Notes under the pieces: model-generated
What the model was told of the DNA's origin: nothing
The model's database searches: none
The model's input: only the letters and a program-made list of their open reading frames with translations
Program-made: the position numbers and the translations under genes
In this document: positions 35,831 through 44,245 of the stretch, piece after piece
Layout of the letters: the number at the start of each line of letters is the position of its first letter
Position numbering within the stretch: position 1 is the stretch's first letter
Assembly (NCBI RefSeq): GCF_030848565.1
Contig: NZ_JAVDDV010000007.1
Location: 154,485-218,484 of the forward strand
Length of the DNA stretch: 64,000 nt
Source: Natronolimnohabitans sp. A-GB9
Lineage (GTDB): Archaea; Halobacteriota; Halobacteria; Halobacteriales; Natrialbaceae
Direction of reading: 5' to 3'

Positions 35831-35902
35831 CTAGTGGACGTATGTCCACCTCTTAACAAGGTTTTTGGTTCCCTCAGCGAGCAATGTATGTGGACACATA
35901 TC

Positions 35903-37108
35903 ATGGGTATTGTCGACCGACTGAAAGCGATCGGGCCGGGCGCGCTGGTGGCAGCGGCGTTCGTCGGTCCGGGAACTGTGACGACCGCGAGCGTGATCGG
36001 CGCGGAGTATGCGTATCTGCTCGTGTGGACGATCGCGTTCTCGATTCTGGCGACGATCGTCCTCCAGGAGATGAGCGCGCGACTCGGTCTGATCACGAAG
36101 GAGGGATTGGGTGAAGCGTTCCGAAGCGAATTCGACAACCCGTTTGCGAAAGGGGCAACGGTGGTCCTCGTCGTGAGCGCGATCGGAATCGGAACGGCGG
36201 CGTTCCAGACGGGCAACATCGTCGGCGGCGCCGCGGGGCTGGCGACGATCACCGGCGTCAGTGAGAACGTCTGGGGGCCGCTGATCGGGCTGGTCGCCGC
36301 CGGACTGCTCTGGACGGGCAACTACAAACTGATCGAGCGGGTCTTCATCGGACTCGTGATCGTCATGGGGCTTGCGTTCGTGCTCAACGCGATCATCGTT
36401 CGCCCCGATCCCTTCGCGCTCGGGGGCGGACTCGTGCCGACGGTTCCCGACGGATCGGCCTACCTGATCGCCGGCCTCATCGGGACCACCGTCGTCGGCT
36501 ACAATCTCTTCTTGCACGCAAGCACCGTCCAGGAGCGATGGGACGGCGCCAGCGACCTCGCCGAGTGTCGCACCGACACGATCGGGATGATCGTCGTCGG
36601 CGGAGTCATCACGACGGCGATCGTCGTCACCGCCGCCGCGGTGTTCCCGGCGGGCACCGAGATCGGCGACGTCGGCGAGATGGCCAACCAGCTAGAGCCC
36701 GTCTTCGGCGGCTACGCGCTGACGTTCTTCGCGATCGGTCTCTTCGCAGCCGGCTTTACGAGCGCGATGAGCGCGCCGCTTGCCGGCGCCTACGCCACCG
36801 CGGGCGCACTCGGCTGGGAGCGCGACCTGAAATCGACCCGGTTCCGGGCGATCTGGATGACGATCCTCGGCGTGGGCATCGTCTTCTCGGCGCTCGACTA
36901 CAACCCCGTCGAGGTCATCGTCTTCGCACAGGTCGCGAACGGTCTCCTGTTGCCGATCCTGGCGGTCTTCCTCATCTACGCGATGAACAACGACGAGCTG
37001 TTAGGCGAGCACACGAACAGCTCGCTCCAGAACCTGCTTGGCGGGATCGTCACGCTCGTCGTGGTCGGTATCGGTTTGCAGACGCTGTACGACGTTCTCG
37101 TACTCTAA
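35903..37108 (+). CDS. NRAMP-like membrane transporter lacking the DPGN motif
   Basis: The 401-residue transporter has about eleven membrane helices with the NRAMP fold. The first helix reads GPGALVAAAFVGPGTVTTASVIGAEY; canonical Mn/Fe NRAMPs carry D-P-G-N where this one has G-P-G-T, so the metal-coordinating Asp and Asn are missing. Helix 6 also lacks the M-P-H motif. It sits 4 bp upstream of hyuA. In Bacillus the related gene ycsG lies among 5-oxoprolinase genes, so this branch may move an organic acid such as 5-oxoproline rather than a metal. An ATG at 35888 would add five residues. Confidence 0.88.
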   Translation: MGIVDRLKAIGPGALVAAAFVGPGTVTTASVIGAEYAYLLVWTIAFSILATIVLQEMSARLGLITKEGLGEAFRSEFDNPFAKGATVVLVVSAIGIGTAAFQTGNIVGGAAGLATITGVSENVWGPLIGLVAAGLLWTGNYKLIERVFIGLVIVMGLAFVLNAIIVRPDPFALGGGLVPTVPDGSAYLIAGLIGTTVVGYNLFLHASTVQERWDGASDLAECRTDTIGMIVVGGVITTAIVVTAAAVFPAGTEIGDVGEMANQLEPVFGGYALTFFAIGLFAAGFTSAMSAPLAGAYATAGALGWERDLKSTRFRAIWMTILGVGIVFSALDYNPVEVIVFAQVANGLLLPILAVFLIYAMNNDELLGEHTNSSLQNLLGGIVTLVVVGIGLQTLYDVLVL

Positions 37109-37112
37109 CCAG

Positions 37113-39224
37113 ATGACAAACGAAAACGACTTCGACACGACGGACTCCGTATCGACGACCGACCACGCCAGCACGCTCCGATCCGACGGCGGAACGGAGC
37201 CCTCGAGTGCCGATCCGGACACCCGGATCGGCGTCGACGTCGGCGGTACCTTCACCGACGTCGCCCTCTCGGTCGACGACAGCCTCGTCACCGCGAAGGT
37301 GCCCTCGACCGAGCCCCAACACCTGGGCGTCCTCGAGGGACTGTACAAGGCCTGTGACGACGCTGGCATCGACCCCGGCGAGATCGACGACTTCGCACAC
37401 GCGATGACCGTCTCGGTCAACGCCTTGCTCGAGCGCGGCGGCGCGAAGACGGCGCTGGTCACGACCGACGGGTTCCGGGACGTCCTCGAGATCGGCCGCC
37501 AGGATCGGCCCGACCTGTACGACCTCGAGGCCGAGAAGCCCGAACCGCTGGTCCCTCGCGAGCGACGGTTCGAGGTGAGCGAGCGAACGACGGCCGACGG
37601 CGTCGAGGAGGCTGTCGACCCCGAGGACGTACGGGACCTCGCGGCGACGCTTCGCGAGTCCGACGTCGAGGCCGTCGCGGTCTCCCTGCTTCACTCCTAT
37701 GCTGATCCCGAGAACGAACGACTCGTGGCCGAGACGCTGCGCGAGGAACTCGAGGTTCCCGTGTCGGCGTCCCACGAAGTGCTCGCGGAGTTTCGCGAGT
37801 TCGAGCGGACGTCGACGACCGCCGTCGACGCCTACGTCCGTCCGGCGATCGACCGCTACGTTGGTCGTCTCGTCGAGGAAGCCGAAGATGCAGGCGTCCC
37901 GGCGCCACGGATCATGCAGGCAAACGGCGGCATCGCCGACCCCGAGACCGTCCGGGAACACGCCGTCACGACGACGCTGTCGGGGCCCGCCGCGGGCGTC
38001 GTCGGCGCCGCCGCGACGGTCGACGACACGGACGTCGAGGGCCTCGTCACCTTCGACATGGGCGGGACCTCGAGCGACGTCAGTCTCGTCCGTGACGGGC
38101 AGGCCGCACGGACGACCGACGCCGAGATCGACGGCCTTCCGATCCGAACGCCGATGGTCGACGTCAACACCGTCGGCGCTGGCGGCGGCTCGATCGCCTG
38201 GGTCGACGCCGGCGGCGCCCTCAGAGTCGGCCCCCGATCGTCTGGCGCCGAACCCGGACCCGTCTGTTATGGAAAAGGCGGCACCGAACCCACTGTCACC
38301 GACGCCAACGTCGTCCTCGGCTACATCGGCCCCGAGACGGCTCTTGGCGGCGAAATGACCCTAGACGTCGAGGCGGCCCACGACGCCCTCGAGCGACTCG
38401 CCGACGAAGCCGGTCTCGACAGCGCACTCGAGGCCGCACGGGGTGTCTATCGCGTCGCGAACGCGACGATGACCCGAACGATCCGCTCGGTGACGGTCGA
38501 ACGGGGTCACGACCCCCGCGAATTCGCGCTCGTCGCCTTCGGCGGCGCCGGACCGATGCACGCCGCCGCACTTGCGGACTCACTCGAGGTGGATCGCGTC
38601 GTCGTCCCGCGGCCGGGTGGCGTCCTCTCGGCGTTCGGACTGCTCGCGGCCGACGAAAGCTACGACGCCGTCCGGACAGTCGGAGTGCGTCTCTATGATG
38701 CGGATCCCGACGACCTCGAGGCCGTCTACGACGAGCTCGTGGCGGACGTCCTCGCGGACGCCTCCGACCCCGACGCGGCCCGCATCGAGCGGGCAGCCGA
38801 CTGCCGGTACGCGGGCCAGAGCTTCGAGCTGACCGTCCCCGTCGACGAGTCGTTCGACCCGGCGGCAGTCGCACAACGGTTCCACGAGGCCCACGAACGC
38901 GCCTACGGCTACGCGATGGACGAGTCGATCGAGGTCGTCAACCTCCGGGCGACGGCGACGGTGCCGGGCACGGAGCCGACGGTCCGCCACGACGGCCCCG
39001 GTGGCGCCCTCGTCGGCACCCGGGACGCACACTTCCCCGGGTCCGGCACCGAGCCACGGAAGACGACCGTCTACGACCGGGACCGCCTCGAGGCCGGCGC
39101 GACCATCTCCGGCCCCGCGGTCCTCGAACAGGCCGAGAGCACGACCGTCGTCCCGCCGACGTGGGCGGGCGAGATACTCGCGGACGGAACCCTTGTGATG
39201 ACCCGAGAGGGGGTGGACAACTGA
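37113..39224 (+). CDS. hyuA: Hydantoinase/oxoprolinase family protein, subunit A
   Basis: The 703-residue ATP-dependent amidohydrolase subunit of the HyuA family has an ASKHA-type ATP-binding start (RIGVDVGGTFTDVALSVDD, about 38-56), MTVSVNALLERGGAKTALVTT, LSGPAAGVVGAA, FDMGGTSSDVSLV, and GAGGGSIAWVDAGGALRVGP. It pairs with HyuB to open a cyclic amide ring (hydantoin, N-methylhydantoin or 5-oxoproline) with ATP hydrolysis. The first 35 residues are a non-conserved acidic leader. Gene order transporter-hyuA-hyuB-racemase with overlaps indicates one operon. Confidence 0.93.
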   Translation: MTNENDFDTTDSVSTTDHASTLRSDGGTEPSSADPDTRIGVDVGGTFTDVALSVDDSLVTAKVPSTEPQHLGVLEGLYKACDDAGIDPGEIDDFAHAMTVSVNALLERGGAKTALVTTDGFRDVLEIGRQDRPDLYDLEAEKPEPLVPRERRFEVSERTTADGVEEAVDPEDVRDLAATLRESDVEAVAVSLLHSYADPENERLVAETLREELEVPVSASHEVLAEFREFERTSTTAVDAYVRPAIDRYVGRLVEEAEDAGVPAPRIMQANGGIADPETVREHAVTTTLSGPAAGVVGAAATVDDTDVEGLVTFDMGGTSSDVSLVRDGQAARTTDAEIDGLPIRTPMVDVNTVGAGGGSIAWVDAGGALRVGPRSSGAEPGPVCYGKGGTEPTVTDANVVLGYIGPETALGGEMTLDVEAAHDALERLADEAGLDSALEAARGVYRVANATMTRTIRSVTVERGHDPREFALVAFGGAGPMHAAALADSLEVDRVVVPRPGGVLSAFGLLAADESYDAVRTVGVRLYDADPDDLEAVYDELVADVLADASDPDAARIERAADCRYAGQSFELTVPVDESFDPAAVAQRFHEAHERAYGYAMDESIEVVNLRATATVPGTEPTVRHDGPGGALVGTRDAHFPGSGTEPRKTTVYDRDRLEAGATISGPAVLEQAESTTVVPPTWAGEILADGTLVMTREGVDN

Positions 39225-40885
39225 TGACACAATCGACGACCGACGCCGACGACAGCGGTATCGATCCGGTGACCCTCGAGGTGTTGCGCAACCAACTCGA
39301 GAGCGTCGCCGAAGAGATGGGACAGACCCTGATTCGGGGTGCCTACTCGCCAAACATCAAGGAACGGCGGGACTGCTCGACGGCGCTGTTCGACGCCGAG
39401 GGGCGAATGATCGCCCAGGCCGAACACATCCCGGTTCACCTGGGCGCGATGCCCGCCGCCGTCGACGCCGTCCTCGACTGCGACCCACAGCCGGGCGACG
39501 TCTTCGTCCTCAACGATCCGTTCCAGGGCGGGACGCACCTGCCGGACGTGACGATGGTATCGCCGATCGCACCCGACGCCGACGACGCGGCCGGCGACGA
39601 AAGTGATATCGTCGGCTTCGCCGTCTCGCGGGCCCACCACGCCGACGTCGGAGGAATGACCCCCGGCAGCATGCCCGCCGGCGCCCAGGAGATCTACCAG
39701 GAGGGCCTTCGGCTGCCGCCGACGCGACTCGTCGAGGGCGGCAAGCCTCGCGAGGACGTCCGCTCGCTCGTCCTCGCGAACGTCCGCAACGCGGGGGAGC
39801 GACAGGCCGACCTCCGCGCCCAGCAGGCGGCGAACGAACGCGCCGAGGAGCGACTCGCCGCGCTGTTCGACGAGCACGGCCGCGAGACCGTCCTCTCCGG
39901 GTTCGACGCCGTGATCGACTACTCCCGCGAGCGAATCGCCGACGAGATCGCGTCATTGCCGGACGGAACCTACCGGGCCAGCGACGTCCTCGAGGGCGAC
40001 GGCGTCACCGACGACGACGTCGAGATCGCGGTCACGGTGACGATCGACGGCGCGGAGATCGACGTCGACTTCTCGGGAACTGACGGCCAACTCGACGGTA
40101 ACCTGAACGCGCCGCTGGCAGTAGCGAAAAGCGCGGTCTACTTCGTCGTGCGCTGTATCACCGATCCCGAGATCCCCCCGAACCACGGCTGTTACGAACC
40201 GGTCGAGGTCAACGCACCCGACGGCACGCTGTTGAACCCCGAGCCGCCCGCGGCGGTCGTCGGCGGCAACGTCGAGACCAGCCAGCGTGTCACCGACGTC
40301 GTCTTTACGGCGTTCGCGAAGGCCGCACCCGACCGCGTCCCGGCCCAGGGCCAGGGGACGATGAACAACCTCACGATCGGCGCCCGGGACGGCTCCTTTA
40401 CCTACTACGAGACGATCGGCGGCGGCTTCGGCGCGCGTGCCAACCGCGACGGGATGGACGGCGTCCAGGTCGGGATGACCAACACGCTGAACACCCCCGT
40501 CGAGTCGATCGAGACCGAGTATCCCCTGCGGGTCGAACGCTACGCGCTCCGGCCCGACAGCGGCGGCCGCGGCCGGTTCCGTGGCGGCCTCGGCCTCGAG
40601 CGAACCGTCACCGTCGAGAAAGACGCGACAGTCTCGCTGCTGACCGAACGCCGGCGCCACGGGCCAAGAGGCGTCGCTGGCGGCGAGGACGGCGCGACCG
40701 GCGAAAACCTGATCGACGGTGAGTCGGTTTCAGCGAAGACGACCGTCGACGTGGAGGCGGGAACGACAGTGACGGTCCGTACTCCTGGTGGCGGCGGCCA
40801 CGGCGAACCCGACGAACGCGACGATTCGTCCCTCGAGGCCGACCGCGTCGCCGGGAAACGAACCGACGCAAACGACGGAGTGTGA
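39224..40885 (+). CDS. hyuB: Hydantoinase/oxoprolinase family protein, subunit B
   Basis: The 553-residue partner of HyuA starts at an ATG overlapping the hyuA stop (tgatga), a sign of translational coupling. Family blocks: [82 protein letters not shown], and NGDG-like glycine-rich turns near the C-terminus (PGGGGHGEP). The conserved His and Asp residues of the metal-binding site are all present, so the complex should be active. The exact cyclic-amide substrate is not determined by sequence. Confidence 0.93.
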   Translation: MTQSTTDADDSGIDPVTLEVLRNQLESVAEEMGQTLIRGAYSPNIKERRDCSTALFDAEGRMIAQAEHIPVHLGAMPAAVDAVLDCDPQPGDVFVLNDPFQGGTHLPDVTMVSPIAPDADDAAGDESDIVGFAVSRAHHADVGGMTPGSMPAGAQEIYQEGLRLPPTRLVEGGKPREDVRSLVLANVRNAGERQADLRAQQAANERAEERLAALFDEHGRETVLSGFDAVIDYSRERIADEIASLPDGTYRASDVLEGDGVTDDDVEIAVTVTIDGAEIDVDFSGTDGQLDGNLNAPLAVAKSAVYFVVRCITDPEIPPNHGCYEPVEVNAPDGTLLNPEPPAAVVGGNVETSQRVTDVVFTAFAKAAPDRVPAQGQGTMNNLTIGARDGSFTYYETIGGGFGARANRDGMDGVQVGMTNTLNTPVESIETEYPLRVERYALRPDSGGRGRFRGGLGLERTVTVEKDATVSLLTERRRHGPRGVAGGEDGATGENLIDGESVSAKTTVDVEAGTTVTVRTPGGGGHGEPDERDDSSLEADRVAGKRTDANDGV

Positions 40886-40892
40886 TCGATCG

Positions 40893-41651
40893 ATGACCGA
40901 GGGTTCCGACGTCGACGCGGCCGAGACGCCCGACGTGTGCGGCCGCCTGGGTCTGATCGTCCCCTCCTCGAATACGACGGCCGAACCGGAGTTTCGACGT
41001 GCCCTCCCGGAGGCGGTCACAGTCCACGGCGCGCGGATGGCACTCGAGTCGGTGACCGTCGACGCGCTCGACGCGATGAGCGACGACGCCGCACGAGCGG
41101 CCGAACTGCTCGGCCACGCCAACGTCGATGTGGTCGCCTACGCCTGTACGACCGGGAGCCTGATCCACGGTCCGGGGTTCGACGCCGAACTCGAGGACCG
41201 ACTGCGGGAGGCAGCCGGCGTCCCTGCCGTCGCGACAGCTCGCTCGGTTGTCCGCGCACTCGAGGCCCTCGAGGCCGACCGAATCGCCGTCGTCACGCCG
41301 TACACTTCCGATCTCGACGACAAGGAGCGGGACTTCCTCGAGGCCAGTGGTGTCGAGGTCGCCGCGATCGACGGCCGCGGACTCGAGGCGAACACGGCGA
41401 TCGGTTCGCTGACACCCGGCGACGCCAGCCGACAGGTCCGCGAGTTCGTCGGCGACGCGGACGATCTCGACGCCGTCTTCGTCTCCTGTACGAACTACCG
41501 GTCGCTTGCCGCCGTCGACGAACTCGAGTCGAAACTGGGGGTGCCGGTGATCACCAGCAACGGTGCGACGCTGTGGGACGCCTGCCGAGCGTCGGGACTC
41601 GAGGTCGCTCTCGACGGAGTAGGGACATTGTTCGAACGGGATCATCAATAA
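40893..41651 (+). CDS. Asp/Glu racemase superfamily (maleate isomerase-like)
   Basis: The 252-residue protein has the two catalytic cysteines of the superfamily: Cys85 in AYACTTGSLIHG and Cys199 in VSCTNYRSL. The N-terminal RLGLIVPSSNTTAEPEF resembles maleate cis-trans isomerase and arylmalonate decarboxylase more than hydantoin racemase. As the last gene of the hyu operon, 7 bp after hyuB, it could racemise or isomerise the substrate or product of HyuAB. An element B copy lies 9 bp after its stop. Confidence 0.88.
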   Translation: MTEGSDVDAAETPDVCGRLGLIVPSSNTTAEPEFRRALPEAVTVHGARMALESVTVDALDAMSDDAARAAELLGHANVDVVAYACTTGSLIHGPGFDAELEDRLREAAGVPAVATARSVVRALEALEADRIAVVTPYTSDLDDKERDFLEASGVEVAAIDGRGLEANTAIGSLTPGDASRQVREFVGDADDLDAVFVSCTNYRSLAAVDELESKLGVPVITSNGATLWDACRASGLEVALDGVGTLFERDHQ

Positions 41652-41660
41652 CGTCGAGTG

Positions 41661-41736
41661 ATACTGTCGGACAAAACTCCTCAACGTCGGTCGCACTACT
41701 GCGACCGTCGGTTCACTGACTGCTGTCAGACAGTAT
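41661..41736. repeat. MITE-like element B, short copy
   Basis: This 76-bp element has ends atactgtcggacaaaact and gctgtcagacagtat. An inner pair, acgtcggtcgcactactgcg and cgaccgtcgg, could form a second stem. The interior is shorter than in the 110-bp copies, so this is an internally deleted version. Confidence 0.75.
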
Positions 41737-41747
41737 AAGATCTCCGT

Positions 41748-42011
41748 TCACTCACGGAGATAGCCGGTGAGCCGATCGACTACCTGGTCTAGCGGAGCGT
41801 GTTCCACGCGTCCGAACCAGTCGAGAATATCGCCGTGTGACAGAGAGACGACGCCCCAGGGAACGAAAAAGCTCCGTTTCGGTAGCCCACCATCGATGAA
41901 ATCGTCTTCGGAGAGCGGAATCGTCTCGTCGTGCCAGGTCCGTGTCGTCAACGTCACTGCGATGTACTGTTCCCCATCTCGTATTTCATTCGTCTTCGTC
42001 CCCTCGCTCAC
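41748..42011 (-). CDS. PemK/MazF-like toxin, N-terminally shortened
   Basis: The 87-residue protein starts at a GTG inside the end of the upstream HTH gene. It contains the C-terminal two thirds of a haloarchaeal PemK-type protein: DGEQYIAVTLTTRTW, IPLSEDDFIDGGLP, FFVPWGVVSLSHGDI and VVDRLTGYLRE. The usual first strand (an R-G-D-V-V type motif) and the following P-x-L-V-V segment, about 25-30 residues, are missing between SEGTK and the EQYIAV strand. Because that part contributes to RNA binding and catalysis, the toxin may be inactive or reduced to a regulator. The adjacent HTH gene would be the antitoxin or autorepressor. Confidence 0.65.
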   Translation of the reverse strand: MSEGTKTNEIRDGEQYIAVTLTTRTWHDETIPLSEDDFIDGGLPKRSFFVPWGVVSLSHGDILDWFGRVEHAPLDQVVDRLTGYLRE

Positions 42012-42357
42012 CTGGGTGATTCGCGTCGGTACCGGCCTCGCGCCACGCGTCCATATCCTCCGTTCCGAGCTGTTCGTTGAGGGCATCGAGGCTGCGTCCG
42101 AAATCGAACGCTGACCGGATCCGCTGGCGCTCGCCGGCGGCCCAGTACGGCGGTTTGTGGCGAACCAGGTTGCGGTCTTTTAACCGGCTCAATACGGCGC
42201 TGACTGCGTTCGGATCGATGTCCGTCGAATCGGCGATCTCCTGTCGCCGGAACGCCTTATCGTCGTTCGCTACGAGAAAGGAGAGCACTCGCTCCGCCTG
42301 CGTCCGCTCCGTTTCGAACTCCGTTTCCCGCTCAAACGTCTCGATATCGATCGGCAT
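41986..42357 (-). CDS. MarR-like HTH protein, putative antitoxin partner
   Basis: The 123-residue protein has a winged HTH: ERVLSFLVANDDKAFRRQEIADSTDI, then the recognition helix PNAVSAVLSRLKDRNLV and a wing. The C-terminal tail is acidic and likely disordered. It overlaps the PemK-like gene by 26 bp and is translated first. This order, HTH before PemK-like gene, is repeated in many haloarchaea, so it probably represses the pair and may neutralise the toxin. Direct repeats just upstream of its start are candidate binding sites. Confidence 0.8.
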   Translation of the reverse strand: MPIDIETFERETEFETERTQAERVLSFLVANDDKAFRRQEIADSTDIDPNAVSAVLSRLKDRNLVRHKPPYWAAGERQRIRSAFDFGRSLDALNEQLGTEDMDAWREAGTDANHPGERGDEDE

Positions 42358-42362
42358 ACTTC

Positions 42363-42403
42363 TGTTTTCGTGTTTGGAGAGTATGTTTGTTTTCCTCGTT
42401 TGG
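42363..42403. promoter_or_regulatory. Direct repeats upstream of HTH/PemK pair
   Basis: The words tgttttcgtgtttgg (42363-42377) and tgttttcctcgtttgg (42388-42403) repeat with a 25-bp period, placing them on nearly the same DNA face if bound by one regulator. They lie between the HTH start and cofE, which are divergent, and could control either. Confidence 0.4.
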
Positions 42404-42471
42404 GCGTGTCGCCGTCTCGAGAGGGAAACGTCGTTCGGTCACTTTTTGCCAGCGCTGTTCCACCCACCGAT

Positions 42472-43242
42472 ATGGAACTCATCCCAGTGACGGGCCTGCC
42501 CGAGGTCCGTCCCGGCGACGACATCGCCGCCCTCGTCGCTGACCGGATCGACCTCGAGGCCGGCGACGTCCTCACCGTCGCGAGCACGATCGTCTCGAAG
42601 GCCGAAGGCCGAACGGCGGACTTAGCGGAGTACCCCGTCAGCGGTCGGGCCCGGGAGATCGCCGACCGACTCGAGGAGTTCACCGGCGAGGAGAAAGATC
42701 CGCGGTTCGCCCAGGCGATCCTCGACGAGAGTTCGGAACTGCTGATCGAGGCACCGTTCGTGCTTTCCGAAACGCGGTTCGGTCACATCGCTCCGAACGC
42801 CGGGATCGACCGCTCGAACGTGCCCGACCACGACATCCTGTTACTCCCCAGAAAGCCGTCCGAGAGCGCCGAACGGATCCGGTCCGGACTCGCCGACCGC
42901 GGCCACGAGGACGTCGCGGTGATCGTTACGGACACCTGCGGACGGCCGTTCCGCCACGGGCAGACCGGCGTCGCGATCGGCTGGGCGGGGATGCCTGCCA
43001 GCCGGGACTGGCGCGGCGAGACGGACCGCGACGGCCACGAACTCGGTGTCACCGTCCAGTCGGTCGTCGACGAACTCGCGGCCGCCGCGAATCTCGTGAC
43101 GGGCGAGGGTGCCGGTGGCGTTCCTGCCGTCGTCGTCCGCGATTGGGAGTTCGGCGACCACGAAGGCAGCGACGAACTGTTCAGGAACGTCACGGACGAC
43201 CTCGTGCGCGAGGCGCTCCGGGAGTGGGAGTTCGACGGCTGA
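42472..43242 (+). CDS. cofE: Coenzyme F420-0:L-glutamate ligase
   Basis: The 256-residue GTP-dependent ligase adds glutamate residues to F420-0. Conserved blocks: MELIPVTGLPEVRPGDDIA, DVLTVASTIVSKAEGR, HIAPNAGIDRSNVP, ILLLPRKPSESAERIR, VIVTDTCGRPFRHGQTGVAIG and NLVTGEGAGGVPAVVVRDW. The last two are signature regions of CofE. An F420-dependent reductase homologue lies 1 kb downstream, so cofactor production and use are close together. The ATG at 42472 begins the conserved start. Confidence 0.95.
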   Translation: MELIPVTGLPEVRPGDDIAALVADRIDLEAGDVLTVASTIVSKAEGRTADLAEYPVSGRAREIADRLEEFTGEEKDPRFAQAILDESSELLIEAPFVLSETRFGHIAPNAGIDRSNVPDHDILLLPRKPSESAERIRSGLADRGHEDVAVIVTDTCGRPFRHGQTGVAIGWAGMPASRDWRGETDRDGHELGVTVQSVVDELAAAANLVTGEGAGGVPAVVVRDWEFGDHEGSDELFRNVTDDLVREALREWEFDG

Positions 43243-43254
43243 TACTCAAGGGTG

Positions 43255-44058
43255 ATGCGACCGTACGATGCGTCGATGGACGCGACCGCGCCGGAGTACG
43301 TCTGTCGGCACTGCGACCGGCACCTCAACTGGCAGGAAGATGCGTTGTGCTGTCCGAACTGCGAGCAAACCGTCCCCCTCGAGGACGGAATCCCGCGGTT
43401 TCCCACACCCGAGGTGACGGGATCGTCCGGAACCGTTTTCGACTGGCTGGCACCCGTCTACGAGACGCCGCTGTGGTTCGAGCCGCTGTACCGGTTCGTC
43501 GGCGGTCCCACCGCACCGTGGAACGATCGCTCGCGGATCGCGTCGCTGCTCGACCTCGAGGACGACGGTCGGGACGTCACCGTCCTCGACGTCGCGTGCG
43601 GAACCGGACGGTTCACCCGCCACATCGCTGACGACGTCGGGTCCGTCACCGGGATCGACATCGCCGATGGCATGCTCGAGCGGGCCCAACGCTACGCCGG
43701 CCGGGACGGGATCGACGACGTCGCGTTCGCGCGAATGAGCGCCGACGAGCTGTGGTTCGATGCGGACGCGTTCGACCGAGTGGCCTGTTGCTGGGCGCTA
43801 CATCTCTTTCCGGACGTCGACGCGGCACTGGGGGAGATCCACCGTGTCCTGCAACCTGGCGGTCGGTTCGCCGGCGGCGCACTCGTCGACGAGTTCGTGT
43901 TCGACGTCCCGCCGGTTCGAGCGGTCGCTCGCGGAGCGCTCGACGCAGAGCCCTTCGACGTCGAGGGCCTTCGCGAGCGGCTTCGAGCGGCCGGGTTCTC
44001 GCGGATCGACTTCGATCGCCGCGGCGCGGCACTGTTCTTCCGGGCGGACGTCGAGTAG
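43255..44058 (+). CDS. Class I SAM-dependent methyltransferase with N-terminal zinc ribbon
   Basis: The 267-residue protein opens with a zinc ribbon (CRHCDRHLNW ... CCPNCEQTVPLEDGIPRF), like the RlmA and Trm112-like leader seen in some methyltransferases. It continues with a Rossmann methyltransferase: motif I VLDVACGTGRFTRHIA, DIADGMLERA, and the motif IV region VACCWALHLFPDVDAALGEIHRVLQPGG. The target is unknown; a small molecule is likely, since the post-motif I region looks like UbiE/COQ5. It is close behind cofE and may share its transcript. Confidence 0.88.
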   Translation: MRPYDASMDATAPEYVCRHCDRHLNWQEDALCCPNCEQTVPLEDGIPRFPTPEVTGSSGTVFDWLAPVYETPLWFEPLYRFVGGPTAPWNDRSRIASLLDLEDDGRDVTVLDVACGTGRFTRHIADDVGSVTGIDIADGMLERAQRYAGRDGIDDVAFARMSADELWFDADAFDRVACCWALHLFPDVDAALGEIHRVLQPGGRFAGGALVDEFVFDVPPVRAVARGALDAEPFDVEGLRERLRAAGFSRIDFDRRGAALFFRADVE

Positions 44059-44134
44059 ACCGCTAGAGTCAGCGCCACCGACGTTACTCTCCGGTGACGG
44101 TGGGCTTTTTACTGCGCTACCCTACCCTGCGGAC

Positions 44135-44245
44135 ATGAACCGACAGACGGTATCGGCTCGAGTCGCCGGTCGCGTTCGGAACGCGTTCGGCACGCTCGAG
44201 TTCGATCACGACGACCGATCGATCGAGCGACGGGTGATCGAATGA
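44135..44245 (+). CDS. Small ORF translationally coupled to Mer-like reductase
   Basis: The 36-residue basic peptide (MNRQTVSARVAGRVRNAFGT, then an acidic-basic tail) overlaps the reductase start through atga. A T-rich sequence (gcttttta) about 30 bp before its ATG could be its TATA box, so this ORF and not the reductase would be the 5' end of the transcript. It may be a real small protein or a coupling leader peptide. I do not recognise a family. Confidence 0.5.
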   Translation: MNRQTVSARVAGRVRNAFGTLEFDHDDRSIERRVIE

